DNA of 64,000 bases. Origin: Balneola sp. (GTDB lineage: Bacteria; Bacteroidota; Rhodothermia; Balneolales; Balneolaceae). The notes beneath the pieces are model-generated. The model was not told where the DNA came from and made no database searches. It worked only from the letters and a program-made list of their open reading frames with translations. Shown piece after piece: positions 18,550-28,119 of the stretch. How positions within the stretch are numbered: position 1 is the first letter of the stretch; each line of letters begins with the position of its first letter. The stretch is from positions 806,001 through 870,000 of the forward strand of contig NZQV01000010.1 of the NCBI GenBank assembly GCA_002696035.1, in the 5' to 3' direction. A program made the position numbers and the translations under genes.

Positions 18550-21234
18550 ATGAGTTCAGAAAAGAATACTAAAGAAATTCCTGCACAATACGACGCCTCC
18601 AAAGTTGAGGATAAATGGTACAAGCACTGGATGGAGAACAATTATTTCCACTCCACTCCGGATGATCGAGAATCATTTACAGTAGTCATCCCTCCTCCCA
18701 ATGTAACCGGTGTACTGCACATGGGGCATATGCTCAACAACACGATTCAGGATGTGTTGGTCCGCAGAGCTCGAATGCAAGGCTATAATGCCTGCTGGGT
18801 TCCGGGAACGGATCATGCCTCCATCGCGACGGAAGCCAAAGTGGTAAAACGTCTGCGCGAAAAAGGCATCAAAAAAGGTGATCTGGATCGGGACGAATTT
18901 CTGGAACACGCATGGGAATGGACGCATGAGCATGGCGGAATCATTCTGGAGCAGCTGAAGAAATTAGGCGCAAGTTGTGACTGGGATCGTACCAATTTCA
19001 CGATGAATCCCGAGTATTCCGAAAGCGTGATCGATGTATTTATTGATCTTTATGAAAAAGGAAAGATCTACCGCGGGGCACGCATGATCAATTGGGATCC
19101 GGTTGCTAAAACCGCTTTGAGTGATGAAGAAGTGATTCACAAAGAAGTAAACTCTAAGCTCTACCACATCAAGTATAAAATTGTGGGCGAAGATGATTTT
19201 GTGACCATTGCCACTACCCGACCGGAAACACTGCTTGGAGATACTGCTGTTTGTGTTAACCCGGAGGATGAGCGCTATAGTCACCTGAAAGGTAAGAAAG
19301 TGATCGTTCCTCTTGTGAACCGCGAAGTCCCTATCATCGAGGATGATTATGTGGATATGGAATTTGGTACCGGTTGCCTGAAGATCACTCCGGCTCACGA
19401 TGAAAACGATTATAACATTGGTCAGAAACACAACCTTCCCACCATCAACATGCTGAATGAAGATGGTACAGTGAGTGAAGAAGGCGAGCTGTACATTGGC
19501 ATGGACCGGTTTAAAGTACGCAAGCAAATAACCAAAGATCTGGAAGAAGCCGAGCTGCTGCTGAAAACCGAAGATTATAAAAACAAGGTTGGCTATTCGG
19601 AGCGAACCGATGCGGTGATAGAGCCAAGATTGTCGCTGCAATGGTGGGTTTCCATGAAGGAACTGGCTCAGCCCGCTCTCGAAAACGTAATGGATGACAC
19701 GGTCGAATTTCACCCCAAAAAATTCAAGAATACCTACCGACACTGGATGGAGAATGTGCGCGACTGGTGCATCTCGCGTCAGCTTTGGTGGGGACATCGA
19801 ATTCCGGCCTGGTATAATGAAGATGAGGACTTTGTAGTAGCCAAGACTGAGGATGAAGCACGCGAAAAATTCAAAAGTCAGGATTTAAAATCTGAGAATT
19901 TAAGGCAGGATGAAGATGTGCTTGATACCTGGTTCTCATCCTGGCTATGGCCCATTTCTGTATTTGACCCCGAGTTCATCAAAACCGGAGAAGCCAATGA
20001 AGAATTAGACTATTATTACCCTACTAAAGATCTGGTGACTGCACCCGAGATCATGTTTTTCTGGGTAGCCAGAATGATCATTGCCGGTTATGAATATAAA
20101 GGCGATAAGCCCTTCGACAACGTGTACTACACCGGTATTGTACGCGACAAGAAAGGCCGGAAAATGAGCAAGAGCCTCGGGAATTCTCCCGACCCAATTG
20201 AATTGATCGGGAAGTACGGAGCGGACGGAATCCGAATGGGAATGCTCTTTGCTACACCCGCCGGAAACGACCTTCCCTTCGATGAAAAACTCTGCGAACA
20301 GGGTCGGAATTTCTCCAATAAAGTGTGGAATGCCTTCCGCTTCCTTACTATGAACATGGAAGAAGGTGTGAAGTATGAACCAAATCTGGAGATCAACAAA
20401 GACGACCTCTCTGACCGCTGGATGGCAGCAAGAATTCAGCAGACCATTGCCGGAGTCAACAAAGACTTCGATACCTATAAGCTGAATGACGCCATTAAAA
20501 AAGTGTATTCGCTGATCTGGGATGATTTCTGTGACTGGTACATAGAGCTGGCCAAGCCGGATGAGTACGGGCAGAATATCCCCAAAGAAAAGCTGAATAC
20601 GGCCCTTGGATTTTTTGAGCAGCTGATGAAGCTTCTCCATCCTTTTATGCCATTTATAAGTGAGGAGATCTGGCAGCACATTCAGGAGCGTTCTGCCGAT
20701 GAAGCCTTGTTGGTTTCCGCATGGCCGGAAATGGATGAGACCAAACTCGATGAAGATGACCTGAAACTATTTGATACGCTTCAGCAAATGGTTTCCTCAC
20801 TCCGAAATATCCGGGCTGAAGTCCAGGTATCGCCGAAAGAAGAGCTGGTTGTGTTTATTCAAACTAAAGATCAGCAAACTGCGGATGCCATCCTAACCCA
20901 TCGCGTTGTATTGGAGAAGCTGGAGAGCATTAAATCGCTTGAAGTTGGCCCTGAAGTTGAGAAGCCCGAAGTGTATTCCTCCTCCATTGTTGGCGGAAAT
21001 GAGATCTACATTCCACTTGAAGGTTTGGTAGACTTTGAAAAAGAGCGCGAGCGTATCCAAAAAGAAATTGACCGATTGGAAGGCTTCCTCAAAGGTATCA
21101 ATGGCAAGCTTTCCAATGAAGGCTTTGTGAGTAATGCCCCGGAAGCAGTCGTTGAAAAAGAGAAGAAAAAGAAAGCCGATACCGAAGAAAGCCTCGCCAA
21201 ATTACGCGAGCAACTAAAAGATTTTGAAGATTAA
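18550..21234 (+). CDS. valS: Valyl-tRNA synthetase
   Basis: This 894-residue class I synthetase charges tRNA-Val. The HIGH-type motif is HMGH at 57-60 (in PPPNVTGVLHMGHML) and the KMSKS motif is at 538-542. The CP1 editing domain is present between them (TTRPETLLGDTAVCVNP). The anticodon-binding domain is followed by the ValS-specific C-terminal coiled coil (about 825-894, rich in Lys and Glu). Length is normal. A tRNA-Val(GAC) gene lies about 7 kb downstream. Confidence 0.97.
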   Translation: MSSEKNTKEIPAQYDASKVEDKWYKHWMENNYFHSTPDDRESFTVVIPPPNVTGVLHMGHMLNNTIQDVLVRRARMQGYNACWVPGTDHASIATEAKVVKRLREKGIKKGDLDRDEFLEHAWEWTHEHGGIILEQLKKLGASCDWDRTNFTMNPEYSESVIDVFIDLYEKGKIYRGARMINWDPVAKTALSDEEVIHKEVNSKLYHIKYKIVGEDDFVTIATTRPETLLGDTAVCVNPEDERYSHLKGKKVIVPLVNREVPIIEDDYVDMEFGTGCLKITPAHDENDYNIGQKHNLPTINMLNEDGTVSEEGELYIGMDRFKVRKQITKDLEEAELLLKTEDYKNKVGYSERTDAVIEPRLSLQWWVSMKELAQPALENVMDDTVEFHPKKFKNTYRHWMENVRDWCISRQLWWGHRIPAWYNEDEDFVVAKTEDEAREKFKSQDLKSENLRQDEDVLDTWFSSWLWPISVFDPEFIKTGEANEELDYYYPTKDLVTAPEIMFFWVARMIIAGYEYKGDKPFDNVYYTGIVRDKKGRKMSKSLGNSPDPIELIGKYGADGIRMGMLFATPAGNDLPFDEKLCEQGRNFSNKVWNAFRFLTMNMEEGVKYEPNLEINKDDLSDRWMAARIQQTIAGVNKDFDTYKLNDAIKKVYSLIWDDFCDWYIELAKPDEYGQNIPKEKLNTALGFFEQLMKLLHPFMPFISEEIWQHIQERSADEALLVSAWPEMDETKLDEDDLKLFDTLQQMVSSLRNIRAEVQVSPKEELVVFIQTKDQQTADAILTHRVVLEKLESIKSLEVGPEVEKPEVYSSSIVGGNEIYIPLEGLVDFEKERERIQKEIDRLEGFLKGINGKLSNEGFVSNAPEAVVEKEKKKKADTEESLAKLREQLKDFED

Positions 21235-21310
21235 CCACAGAGTTCACTGAGGAACACAGAGGTTTATACGAATCATATCACTCCGCGAATCTCTGTGACC
21301 TCCGTGGTTT
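21233..21310. repeat. CCACAGAG-type intergenic inverted repeat
   Basis: AACCACAGAG at the left (overlapping the valS stop) is matched by CTCTGTG and CTCCGTGGTT at the right, making an imperfect inverted repeat about 78 bases long. The text (CCACAGAG.TCAC.GAG..CACAGAG) resembles dispersed intergenic repeats seen in many Bacteroidota and other bacteria. It fills almost the whole valS-helicase gap. Confidence 0.7.
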
Positions 21311-21319
21311 AGAAATATT

Positions 21320-23605
21320 ATGAAAACATTTTCACTTCCATCTGAAGAACCCAAGGGAAGGCCTGATTTTCTTTCGGGCCTGAACAAACAGCAAAAGCAA
21401 GCCGTTACACACACTGATGGTCCCCTGCTTATTGTAGCCGGTGCAGGTTCCGGAAAAACCCGGGTACTAACTTACCGAATCGCATATCTGTTGCAACAGT
21501 ACAAAGCCGCGCCAGAGCAGATCCTCGCTCTCACTTTTACCAACAAGGCTGCGCGGGAGATGAAAGAACGTATCAAGAATCTTATCGGAGATAAAGCCGG
21601 TAAGCTCTGGATGGGAACATTTCACTCCATTTTTTCTAAAATTCTGAGGTTTGAAGCAGAGAAAATTGGCTTTGGTTCCGATTTCACCATTTATGATACC
21701 AACGATTCCCAAACAGTGGTGAAACAAATTCTGCAAGAGCTGAATTATGACACCAAAGAGATCAAGCCAAAAACCATCCACAACAAGATAAGCGATTCCA
21801 AGAATCAATTGATCACGGCAGATACCTTTAAGGAAAAGTTCATCAGTAGTACGCTCGATGACATCACCTCCAGGGTGTACGATATCTACAACAAACGATT
21901 GAAGCAGAGTAATGCAATGGATTTTGATGATCTGCTGGTAAAGCCTATTGAGCTTTTTCAGCAGCATCCGGATGTACTCGAGAAGTATCAGGATCGTTTC
22001 AAATACATCATGATCGATGAGTATCAGGATACGAATCACGCCCAGTACAAAGTAACCAAGATGCTGGCCGACAAATATGAAAATATCTGCGTTGTAGGCG
22101 ATGATGCACAGAGTATCTATTCATTCCGGGGAGCTGATATCTCCAACATCCTGAACTTTAAGGAAGATTACGAAGACTCCACTCAGGTGCCGCTTGAACA
22201 GAACTACCGGTCCACAAAAGCTATTTTGCAGTGTGCCGATTCTATCATCAAGCAAAACACCCAGCAGCTTGATAAGACCCTTTGGACAGAACAAGATTAT
22301 GGTGAGCGCATTACCCTGCTGGAGAATTTTGACGAACGGGATGAAGCCAATCGGGTAGCCAGTCATATTCAGAATCTGAAGATGAAGCATGGGTACCAGA
22401 ACAACGCTTTTGCAATTCTGTATCGCACCAACTATCAGTCGCGGGTGTTTGAGGAAGCTCTCCGCCGTAAGGATCTCGCGTACCAGTTAGTAGGCGGACT
22501 CTCGTTCTATCAGCGCAAAGAGATCAAGGATGTGCTGGCGTATTTGACCTTATTAGTGAACCCGCATGATGAAACCAATTTACTGCGAATCATCAACGAG
22601 CCAAGCCGTGGAATCGGGAATAAATCCATTCAGGACATTTTGAAGCAGGCCCGGGATGAAGGCCGCTCGGTGTGGAATATCATTCAACGTGTGGAAGACC
22701 TGGACGTGTACAAACCTGCAAAAAAACGCGTGCGGGAATTTGTGGATATGATCGACCGGCTCCACAACAACCTGGAGAATGGAGAAAGCCTCACCGATAC
22801 TGTAAAAGCGGTACTTGAGCAATCCGGGTATATGCGTGCGCTGGTTGAAGAAAACTCCCACGAATCTATGATGCGGCGCGATAACATCATAGAGCTTCAA
22901 AATGCCATCTCCTATTTCGAGAAAGGAAAGTCAAATGCCTCGCTGAGTGCTTTTTTGCAGGAAATCAGTCTCATCACCGATCAGGATAAATTCGATGAAG
23001 ACAAACCGGCCATCACATTAATGACCGTTCATGCCTCCAAAGGACTGGAATTTCCGGTGGTGTTTATTGTGGGGCTCGAAGAAAACCTCTTCCCCATGGG
23101 AGCTCGCAACAATTTTGATGTGGATATCGAGGAAGAACGACGATTGTTCTACGTGGCCATAACCCGCGCAGAAGAACGACTGTTTTTCAGCCATTGTCGC
23201 AGTCGGTTCAAATTTGGAGAAGAAACCCGCCAGGCCCGCTCTCGTTTTCTGGAGGAAGTTGATTCCGGCGTAGTTCAAACCGAAACCGGAGCATCCATCT
23301 CCCAGAAGAAAGATCGTTTCACCGATAAAAGCGCTGGCGGATCTGATTATGAAGTAGAATACGACTGGAAGCAGGCTCAGCCTAAAAAGACCTTTAAATC
23401 GCCTTCGGCAACCATTCATTATGACTATGAAGATGGTGAAGATCCATTCCAGGTAGGCGTTAAAGTAGTTCACGGAAAATTTGGTCCCGGAAAGATCATA
23501 TCAAGAGACGGATCCGGTACCGATACAAGAGTAGTGGTGTTTTTTAAAAAACGAGGACAAAAAAAACTCATGCTGCGGGCCGCTCCATTACAAGTCATTG
23601 ATTAA
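21320..23605 (+). CDS. pcrA: UvrD/PcrA-type DNA helicase
   Basis: This 761-residue SF1A 3'-5' helicase unwinds DNA in repair and replication conflict resolution. Motif I is GAGSGKT at 41-47, motif II is DEYQDTN, motif III is VGDDAQSIYSFRGAD, motif IV is LEQNYRS, motif V is TVHASKGLEFPVVF and motif VI is FYVAITRAEERL. The C-terminus ends in a small beta-rich region (VVHGKFGPGKIISRDG) like the PcrA Tudor-type domain that contacts RNA polymerase. UvrD and PcrA are hard to separate; the Tudor-like tail fits either. Confidence 0.93.
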   Translation: MKTFSLPSEEPKGRPDFLSGLNKQQKQAVTHTDGPLLIVAGAGSGKTRVLTYRIAYLLQQYKAAPEQILALTFTNKAAREMKERIKNLIGDKAGKLWMGTFHSIFSKILRFEAEKIGFGSDFTIYDTNDSQTVVKQILQELNYDTKEIKPKTIHNKISDSKNQLITADTFKEKFISSTLDDITSRVYDIYNKRLKQSNAMDFDDLLVKPIELFQQHPDVLEKYQDRFKYIMIDEYQDTNHAQYKVTKMLADKYENICVVGDDAQSIYSFRGADISNILNFKEDYEDSTQVPLEQNYRSTKAILQCADSIIKQNTQQLDKTLWTEQDYGERITLLENFDERDEANRVASHIQNLKMKHGYQNNAFAILYRTNYQSRVFEEALRRKDLAYQLVGGLSFYQRKEIKDVLAYLTLLVNPHDETNLLRIINEPSRGIGNKSIQDILKQARDEGRSVWNIIQRVEDLDVYKPAKKRVREFVDMIDRLHNNLENGESLTDTVKAVLEQSGYMRALVEENSHESMMRRDNIIELQNAISYFEKGKSNASLSAFLQEISLITDQDKFDEDKPAITLMTVHASKGLEFPVVFIVGLEENLFPMGARNNFDVDIEEERRLFYVAITRAEERLFFSHCRSRFKFGEETRQARSRFLEEVDSGVVQTETGASISQKKDRFTDKSAGGSDYEVEYDWKQAQPKKTFKSPSATIHYDYEDGEDPFQVGVKVVHGKFGPGKIISRDGSGTDTRVVVFFKKRGQKKLMLRAAPLQVID

Positions 23606-23660
23606 GGTCTTATATTGCATGTTAGGTTAGTTAGTTAGCTAGGTTAGGAAGGAAGGAAAT

Positions 23661-25169
23661 ATGAGGCAGGCAATTTTTACGCTGCTCTTACTATGTGTGC
23701 TCTGCATTCATCTACAGGCACAACCGGTTTTTACTCCAAGAAATATGGCCCTTGGTGGTGGCGGAAGTACGTATTTGACCGATTTCCACGCTAATTTCTA
23801 CAATCCTGCCAATCTGATGATCCGCGATAAAGAAGGTACTTTCACCGTTGGTGCCGGCTCGGGTGGGTTCTTGCTTGATGGCTCTCGAAATTATGCCGAT
23901 ATCAACGCTCAGATTGAGAACAGCAGAGATTATATAGACACTTACGATCCGCAATTTGGGGCTTTCCCAGAATCTGAGCGGGCTGACTTACTGAGCAATA
24001 ATTATCCCGGTAACACACTTATCTCTGATCAGCGCACTCAATATCAGGCCACGCTATTGGGTTTGAACTGGCAACTACGCGACAAAGCATTTTCGATCGC
24101 AATACGAACACGAACTGCTTCCAATTACAGAACGGGTAAAGGTTGGTACTCCGATCGATTTGAAAATGTAAATGGCCTGCCCCCTACCCTCGAACGATCA
24201 CTGGTTCATCGATATCAGCGGTTACACGAAATTTCGGTTGGCTATGCAGAATCATTTCAGTTCCTGACTAATCTTACCTCAAGACTCGACAATTTTGTGA
24301 TCGGAATTGCCCCAAAACTCGTATTAGGTGGCAGTTACCTGAATGCAGACTGGAGTAATTTTTATGAAAATAATGAAGGTGCTATAAGACACATCGAATC
24401 ATTTTCGTACGATGCGAGTGGTGATTTTGGAGCCGCCACAACTTCTTACTCCAATGGCATAAGTCTGGATGCCGCAAACACCCAATTTGGCTCTGACAAT
24501 TATTTTGATCTCAACGGTTACGGAGCGGGCCTCGATGTTGGTATAACCTATCTGCTTACTTTGGGAAATGACTTGTCCGCAGTACGCCCTGGACAACAAC
24601 CTACACAAAAATCGCTTCGGCTTTCATTTTCTATGACCGATATTGGCCTTATTTCTTACAACACTGACGAAATTTCCTATTCCTCCAATCTTGACACAAG
24701 CAGTGTATCTTCCGTGCCTTCCACCTTCGCTGATACCTATTTTACTGGAGCAAAAGGACAGTACATTAACTTCATTCAGGAATTTGGTTCCCAAAACCCT
24801 TTTCAATCTATTTCACCAGAGCAGAATACCTTTTCCACCCTTTTGCCCATGGCTCTTCATGGCGGTGTACTTTTAGAGATCAACCGCATTAAGTTGATGG
24901 GCGATTTGAGTATCGGGCTAACCAACAGTGCCTTCAATTCCCCGAGAGCCATTTCTTCGGCCGGCATAGAAATTCGCCCACTTTCCTTCCTGCCCTTACG
25001 GGGCGGTATTCAATTCAAAGCCCAGCGCCCGGAGTTTGTAAGCCTTGGTTTTGCCCTTGAAACCAGATACTGGGATCTGTCTGTAGCCGCTCAATTCACT
25101 CCTGAATCATTCTCATCACAACCTATAGTAACCGGAGCTTCGGTCGCAGCACTGCAGTTTCACTTTTAA
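23661..25169 (+). CDS. Outer membrane beta-barrel protein (DUF5723-like)
   Basis: This 502-residue protein has a signal peptide (about 1-20, ending LQAQ) and then PVFTPRNMALGGGGSTYLTDFHANFYNPANL, which resembles the start of PorV/FadL-like and DUF5723 barrels. Alternating aromatic and small residues continue to the C-terminal LQFHF, a typical barrel end. It is not recognisably enzymatic. It lies alone between the helicase and lon, behind a purine-rich GGAAGGAAGGAAAT stretch that can serve as ribosome binding site. Function unknown; it could be a lipid or hydrophobic-substrate channel or a T9SS accessory barrel. Confidence 0.7.
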   Translation: MRQAIFTLLLLCVLCIHLQAQPVFTPRNMALGGGGSTYLTDFHANFYNPANLMIRDKEGTFTVGAGSGGFLLDGSRNYADINAQIENSRDYIDTYDPQFGAFPESERADLLSNNYPGNTLISDQRTQYQATLLGLNWQLRDKAFSIAIRTRTASNYRTGKGWYSDRFENVNGLPPTLERSLVHRYQRLHEISVGYAESFQFLTNLTSRLDNFVIGIAPKLVLGGSYLNADWSNFYENNEGAIRHIESFSYDASGDFGAATTSYSNGISLDAANTQFGSDNYFDLNGYGAGLDVGITYLLTLGNDLSAVRPGQQPTQKSLRLSFSMTDIGLISYNTDEISYSSNLDTSSVSSVPSTFADTYFTGAKGQYINFIQEFGSQNPFQSISPEQNTFSTLLPMALHGGVLLEINRIKLMGDLSIGLTNSAFNSPRAISSAGIEIRPLSFLPLRGGIQFKAQRPEFVSLGFALETRYWDLSVAAQFTPESFSSQPIVTGASVAALQFHF

Positions 25170-25295
25170 AGCCTGACACTTTGCCCTACTTTACTGACAG
25201 GCAGCGGGTGTAACTGACGGTTTGTTTATAGTGAATGGTATGGCTTTGTATTTGCCTTATACATAAAAAACAAAAAATAGTATTTACTTTACTTT

Positions 25296-27836
25296 ATGAA
25301 GAATCACTTTGATTTATTTCAACAACTGGATCAGTCTGACGATAACTTTGACGATTTTGAACAGGCCATTCCATTAATGTCGGAGGAAGAGGAGAAAAAG
25401 CTTACAGAAGCCGAAATTCCTGAAACACTCCCAATCCTTCCTTTAAAGAACACGGTTTTATTTCCCGGTGTGGTTGTTCCCATAACAGTTGGGCGCGACC
25501 GATCCTTAGCCTTAGTTAAAGAAGCTTATGAAGGCGACAAGATCATTGGCGTGGTTACCCAGAAAAACGAAGATATTGAAGAGCCTGAATTCAAGGACCT
25601 GCACACTATAGGGACCGTTGCTCAGATACTTAAGCTCATCAAGATGCCCGATGGCAGTAAAAGTATTGTAATTCAGGGGAAATCTAATTTCAAGGTAACG
25701 GATTTCACTCAAGATAATCCCTACTTCAAAGCTGAAGTTGAGCCCTATCCAAAAGAAATGGATATCGAAGGTGTAGAGCTGGATGCCTCGGTTCGAAATA
25801 TCAAAGAAACCGCATCCAAGATCATCAATATGTCTCCGAATATTCCTTCTGAGGCTTCCATTGCGGTCAATAATATCAACAGCCCTACTTTCTTACTGAA
25901 CTTCATTTCTTCAAACTTGAATGTGAATGTTGCGGCAAAGCAAGAACTGCTCGAGATCCGGAAGTTTTCTGACAATCTCGACAGAGTGATGGAGTTTCTT
26001 GAGAAGGAAATTCAGGTGCTGGATATGAGTGAGAAGATCCGTACCAAAGTGAAATCGGATATCGACGATCAGCAGCGTGAATTCTACCTGCGTCAGCAAA
26101 TGAAAGCCATTCAGGAAGAACTGGGCGAGGATGCTGAACAGCAGGATGTGGAGAAACTCCGCGAGAAACTTGCCAAAAAAGATATTCCCGATGAAGCACG
26201 CGAAACAGCCCAAAAAGAGCTGCAACGTTTAGAGATGACCCCAAATGCATCTCCAAACTACGGCATTATATATAGTTACATTGAGTGGATCCTGGATCTG
26301 CCGTGGAACGAGTATTCCAAGGATAAGCTCGATCTGGGCTATGCCCGCAAAGTGCTTGATGAAGATCACTACGGGCTCGAAAAAGTGAAGAAACGTATCG
26401 TTGAGTATTTGGCCGTATTGAAGCTGAAGAAAGATATGAAAGCCCCAATTCTTTGCTTCTACGGACCTCCGGGCGTAGGTAAAACATCACTCGGAAAATC
26501 AATTGCCCGAGCATTGAACCGCGAATTTGAGCGATTCAGTTTAGGTGGAATTCGGGATGAAGCCGAAGTTCGCGGTCACCGCAGAACATACATTGGTGCA
26601 CTTCCGGGACGAATAATTCGTTCTATGAAAAAAGCCGGGAAAGGAAACCCGGTCATTATGCTGGATGAGATCGACAAAGTGGGAGCCGACTACCGTGGTG
26701 ACCCTACCTCTGCCCTGCTTGAGGTGCTGGATCCTGAGCAAAACGATACCTTCACTGATAATTATCTGGAACTGGAATACGACCTTTCCAAAGTGATGTT
26801 CATCGCTACAGCAAACTCGCTGGATACTATTCCCGCTCCGCTCAAAGATCGAATGGAGATCATCAACATCAGTGGGTACACGCTGGAAGAGAAAACACAG
26901 ATCGCCAAGAAATACCTCATTCCAAAACAAATTGAAGAGAATGGATTGAAGGACGAACAAATTTCTTTTACAGATGAATCTATAGAGCGCCTCATAGATC
27001 GATATACTCGTGAATCTGGTGTTCGAAACCTTGAGCGACAAATAGCCGGTGTATGCCGTGGCGTAGCAGCCAAGATCGCCTCCGATGAAATTGAAAACTT
27101 TGACGTAAAAGTAGATGACGTTGAAGAATTTCTTGGCAAACGCAAGTTCTTTAGTGATGCAGCCGAACGCACCACCGTGCCCGGCGTAGCTACAGGAATG
27201 GCATGGACCCCATATGGCGGCGACATCCTCTTTATTGAGGCAAGTGTGTCCAAAGGATCGGGAAAATTAAATATTACCGGTCAGCTTGGAGATGTGATGA
27301 AAGAGTCGGCCATGCTGGCGGTCTCCTACCTGAAAGCTCATTCAGATGAAATTGGAATCCCTGAAGAAGCCTTCAAATATTGGGATCTTCACGTACACGT
27401 ACCCGCAGGAGCTGTTCCCAAAGACGGACCTTCCGCAGGTGTATCACTAATGTCGGCCATTGCGTCTATCTTCACACAAAGAAAAGTGAAGGGTACTATA
27501 GCAATGACGGGTGAGATCACCTTGCGTGGACTTGTACTTCCGGTTGGCGGCATCAAAGAGAAGGTTCTGGCAGCCAAACGAGCCGGGATCAAGAAAGTAC
27601 TTCTTCCCAAGAAGAACGAAAAAGATGTAGCTGAGATCGAAGATGAAGTACTCGGCGATCTGGAAGTTGAGTATTTAGAGCGAATGGATCCTCTTCTGGA
27701 TGTTGTACTTGATGAGGAACCAGAGATCGATCCTATGGATTTCTTCCAGGTAAGTGAGGCTCATAAAGCAGCTGTTTCCGGTAATAACGGTAAGCTTCCT
27801 GATGATGTTCAAGTCGCTTCCAGAGACGATAAATAA
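25296..27836 (+). CDS. lon: ATP-dependent protease Lon
   Basis: This 846-residue AAA+ serine protease degrades misfolded and regulatory proteins in the cytoplasm. An acidic N-terminal extension (about 40 residues) precedes the LON substrate-binding domain ([19 protein letters not shown]). The AAA+ Walker A is [14 protein letters not shown] and Walker B is VIMLDEIDK. The proteolytic dyad is S713 in [10 protein letters not shown] and K756 in [12 protein letters not shown], with the same 43-residue spacing as in E. coli Lon. The C-terminus has an extra tail of roughly 45 residues after the conserved core. Confidence 0.97.
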   Translation: MKNHFDLFQQLDQSDDNFDDFEQAIPLMSEEEEKKLTEAEIPETLPILPLKNTVLFPGVVVPITVGRDRSLALVKEAYEGDKIIGVVTQKNEDIEEPEFKDLHTIGTVAQILKLIKMPDGSKSIVIQGKSNFKVTDFTQDNPYFKAEVEPYPKEMDIEGVELDASVRNIKETASKIINMSPNIPSEASIAVNNINSPTFLLNFISSNLNVNVAAKQELLEIRKFSDNLDRVMEFLEKEIQVLDMSEKIRTKVKSDIDDQQREFYLRQQMKAIQEELGEDAEQQDVEKLREKLAKKDIPDEARETAQKELQRLEMTPNASPNYGIIYSYIEWILDLPWNEYSKDKLDLGYARKVLDEDHYGLEKVKKRIVEYLAVLKLKKDMKAPILCFYGPPGVGKTSLGKSIARALNREFERFSLGGIRDEAEVRGHRRTYIGALPGRIIRSMKKAGKGNPVIMLDEIDKVGADYRGDPTSALLEVLDPEQNDTFTDNYLELEYDLSKVMFIATANSLDTIPAPLKDRMEIINISGYTLEEKTQIAKKYLIPKQIEENGLKDEQISFTDESIERLIDRYTRESGVRNLERQIAGVCRGVAAKIASDEIENFDVKVDDVEEFLGKRKFFSDAAERTTVPGVATGMAWTPYGGDILFIEASVSKGSGKLNITGQLGDVMKESAMLAVSYLKAHSDEIGIPEEAFKYWDLHVHVPAGAVPKDGPSAGVSLMSAIASIFTQRKVKGTIAMTGEITLRGLVLPVGGIKEKVLAAKRAGIKKVLLPKKNEKDVAEIEDEVLGDLEVEYLERMDPLLDVVLDEEPEIDPMDFFQVSEAHKAAVSGNNGKLPDDVQVASRDDK

Positions 27837-27844
27837 CTTAAATA

Positions 27845-27893
27845 GCACCGGGCACTACCTGGGATATCCCCAAAAGAATTGTTCGGTGCATTA
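27845..27893 (+). terminator. Possible terminator after lon
   Basis: GCACCG (27845-27850) pairs with CGGTGC (27884-27889), with an inner GGG-ATAT-CCC hairpin and a short T-rich tail. The long loop makes it a weak candidate. Confidence 0.4.
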
Positions 27894-28000
27894 TTTTCAG
27901 TATTACTTATAAGCTAAAAGGCAGCTAGCAAAATAAATATCAGTTTGTATTGTTTTGCACCCAAAAAGCTGCCTATATTTACAGCTCCATTTTTAAAATT

Positions 28001-28075
28001 GTGTCCTTAGCTCAGTTGGTTTAGAGCGCTGCCTTGACAGGGCAGAGGTCACTGGTTCGAATCCAGTAGGACGCA
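28001..28075 (+). tRNA. tRNA-Val (GAC)
   Basis: The full cloverleaf is visible. The acceptor stem GTGTCCT pairs with AGGACGC (one G-U), the anticodon arm is CTGCC-TTGACAG-GGCAG with anticodon GAC, and the T arm is CTGG-TTCGAAT-CCAG. The D arm is GCTC...GAGC. The CCA end is not encoded (ACAT follows). It reads GUC and GUU valine codons. Confidence 0.95.
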
Positions 28076-28085
28076 CATTCATTCA

Positions 28086-28119
28086 AGCCATGTTGATCAA
28101 AATCAGCCTGGCTTTTTTT
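28086..28119 (+). terminator. Terminator of tRNA-Val
   Basis: AGCCA (28086-28090) pairs with TGGCT (28109-28113) and is followed by seven Ts. It sits just after the tRNA and just before the convergent kinase stop at 28118. Confidence 0.75.

Noticed and set aside
18964-19797. Minus-strand frame of 277 codons inside valS
   Set aside because: It is entirely antisense to the valS catalytic and editing region, which is full length and intact.
20005-20679. Minus-strand frame of 224 codons inside valS
   Set aside because: Antisense shadow; no motif or ribosome binding site.
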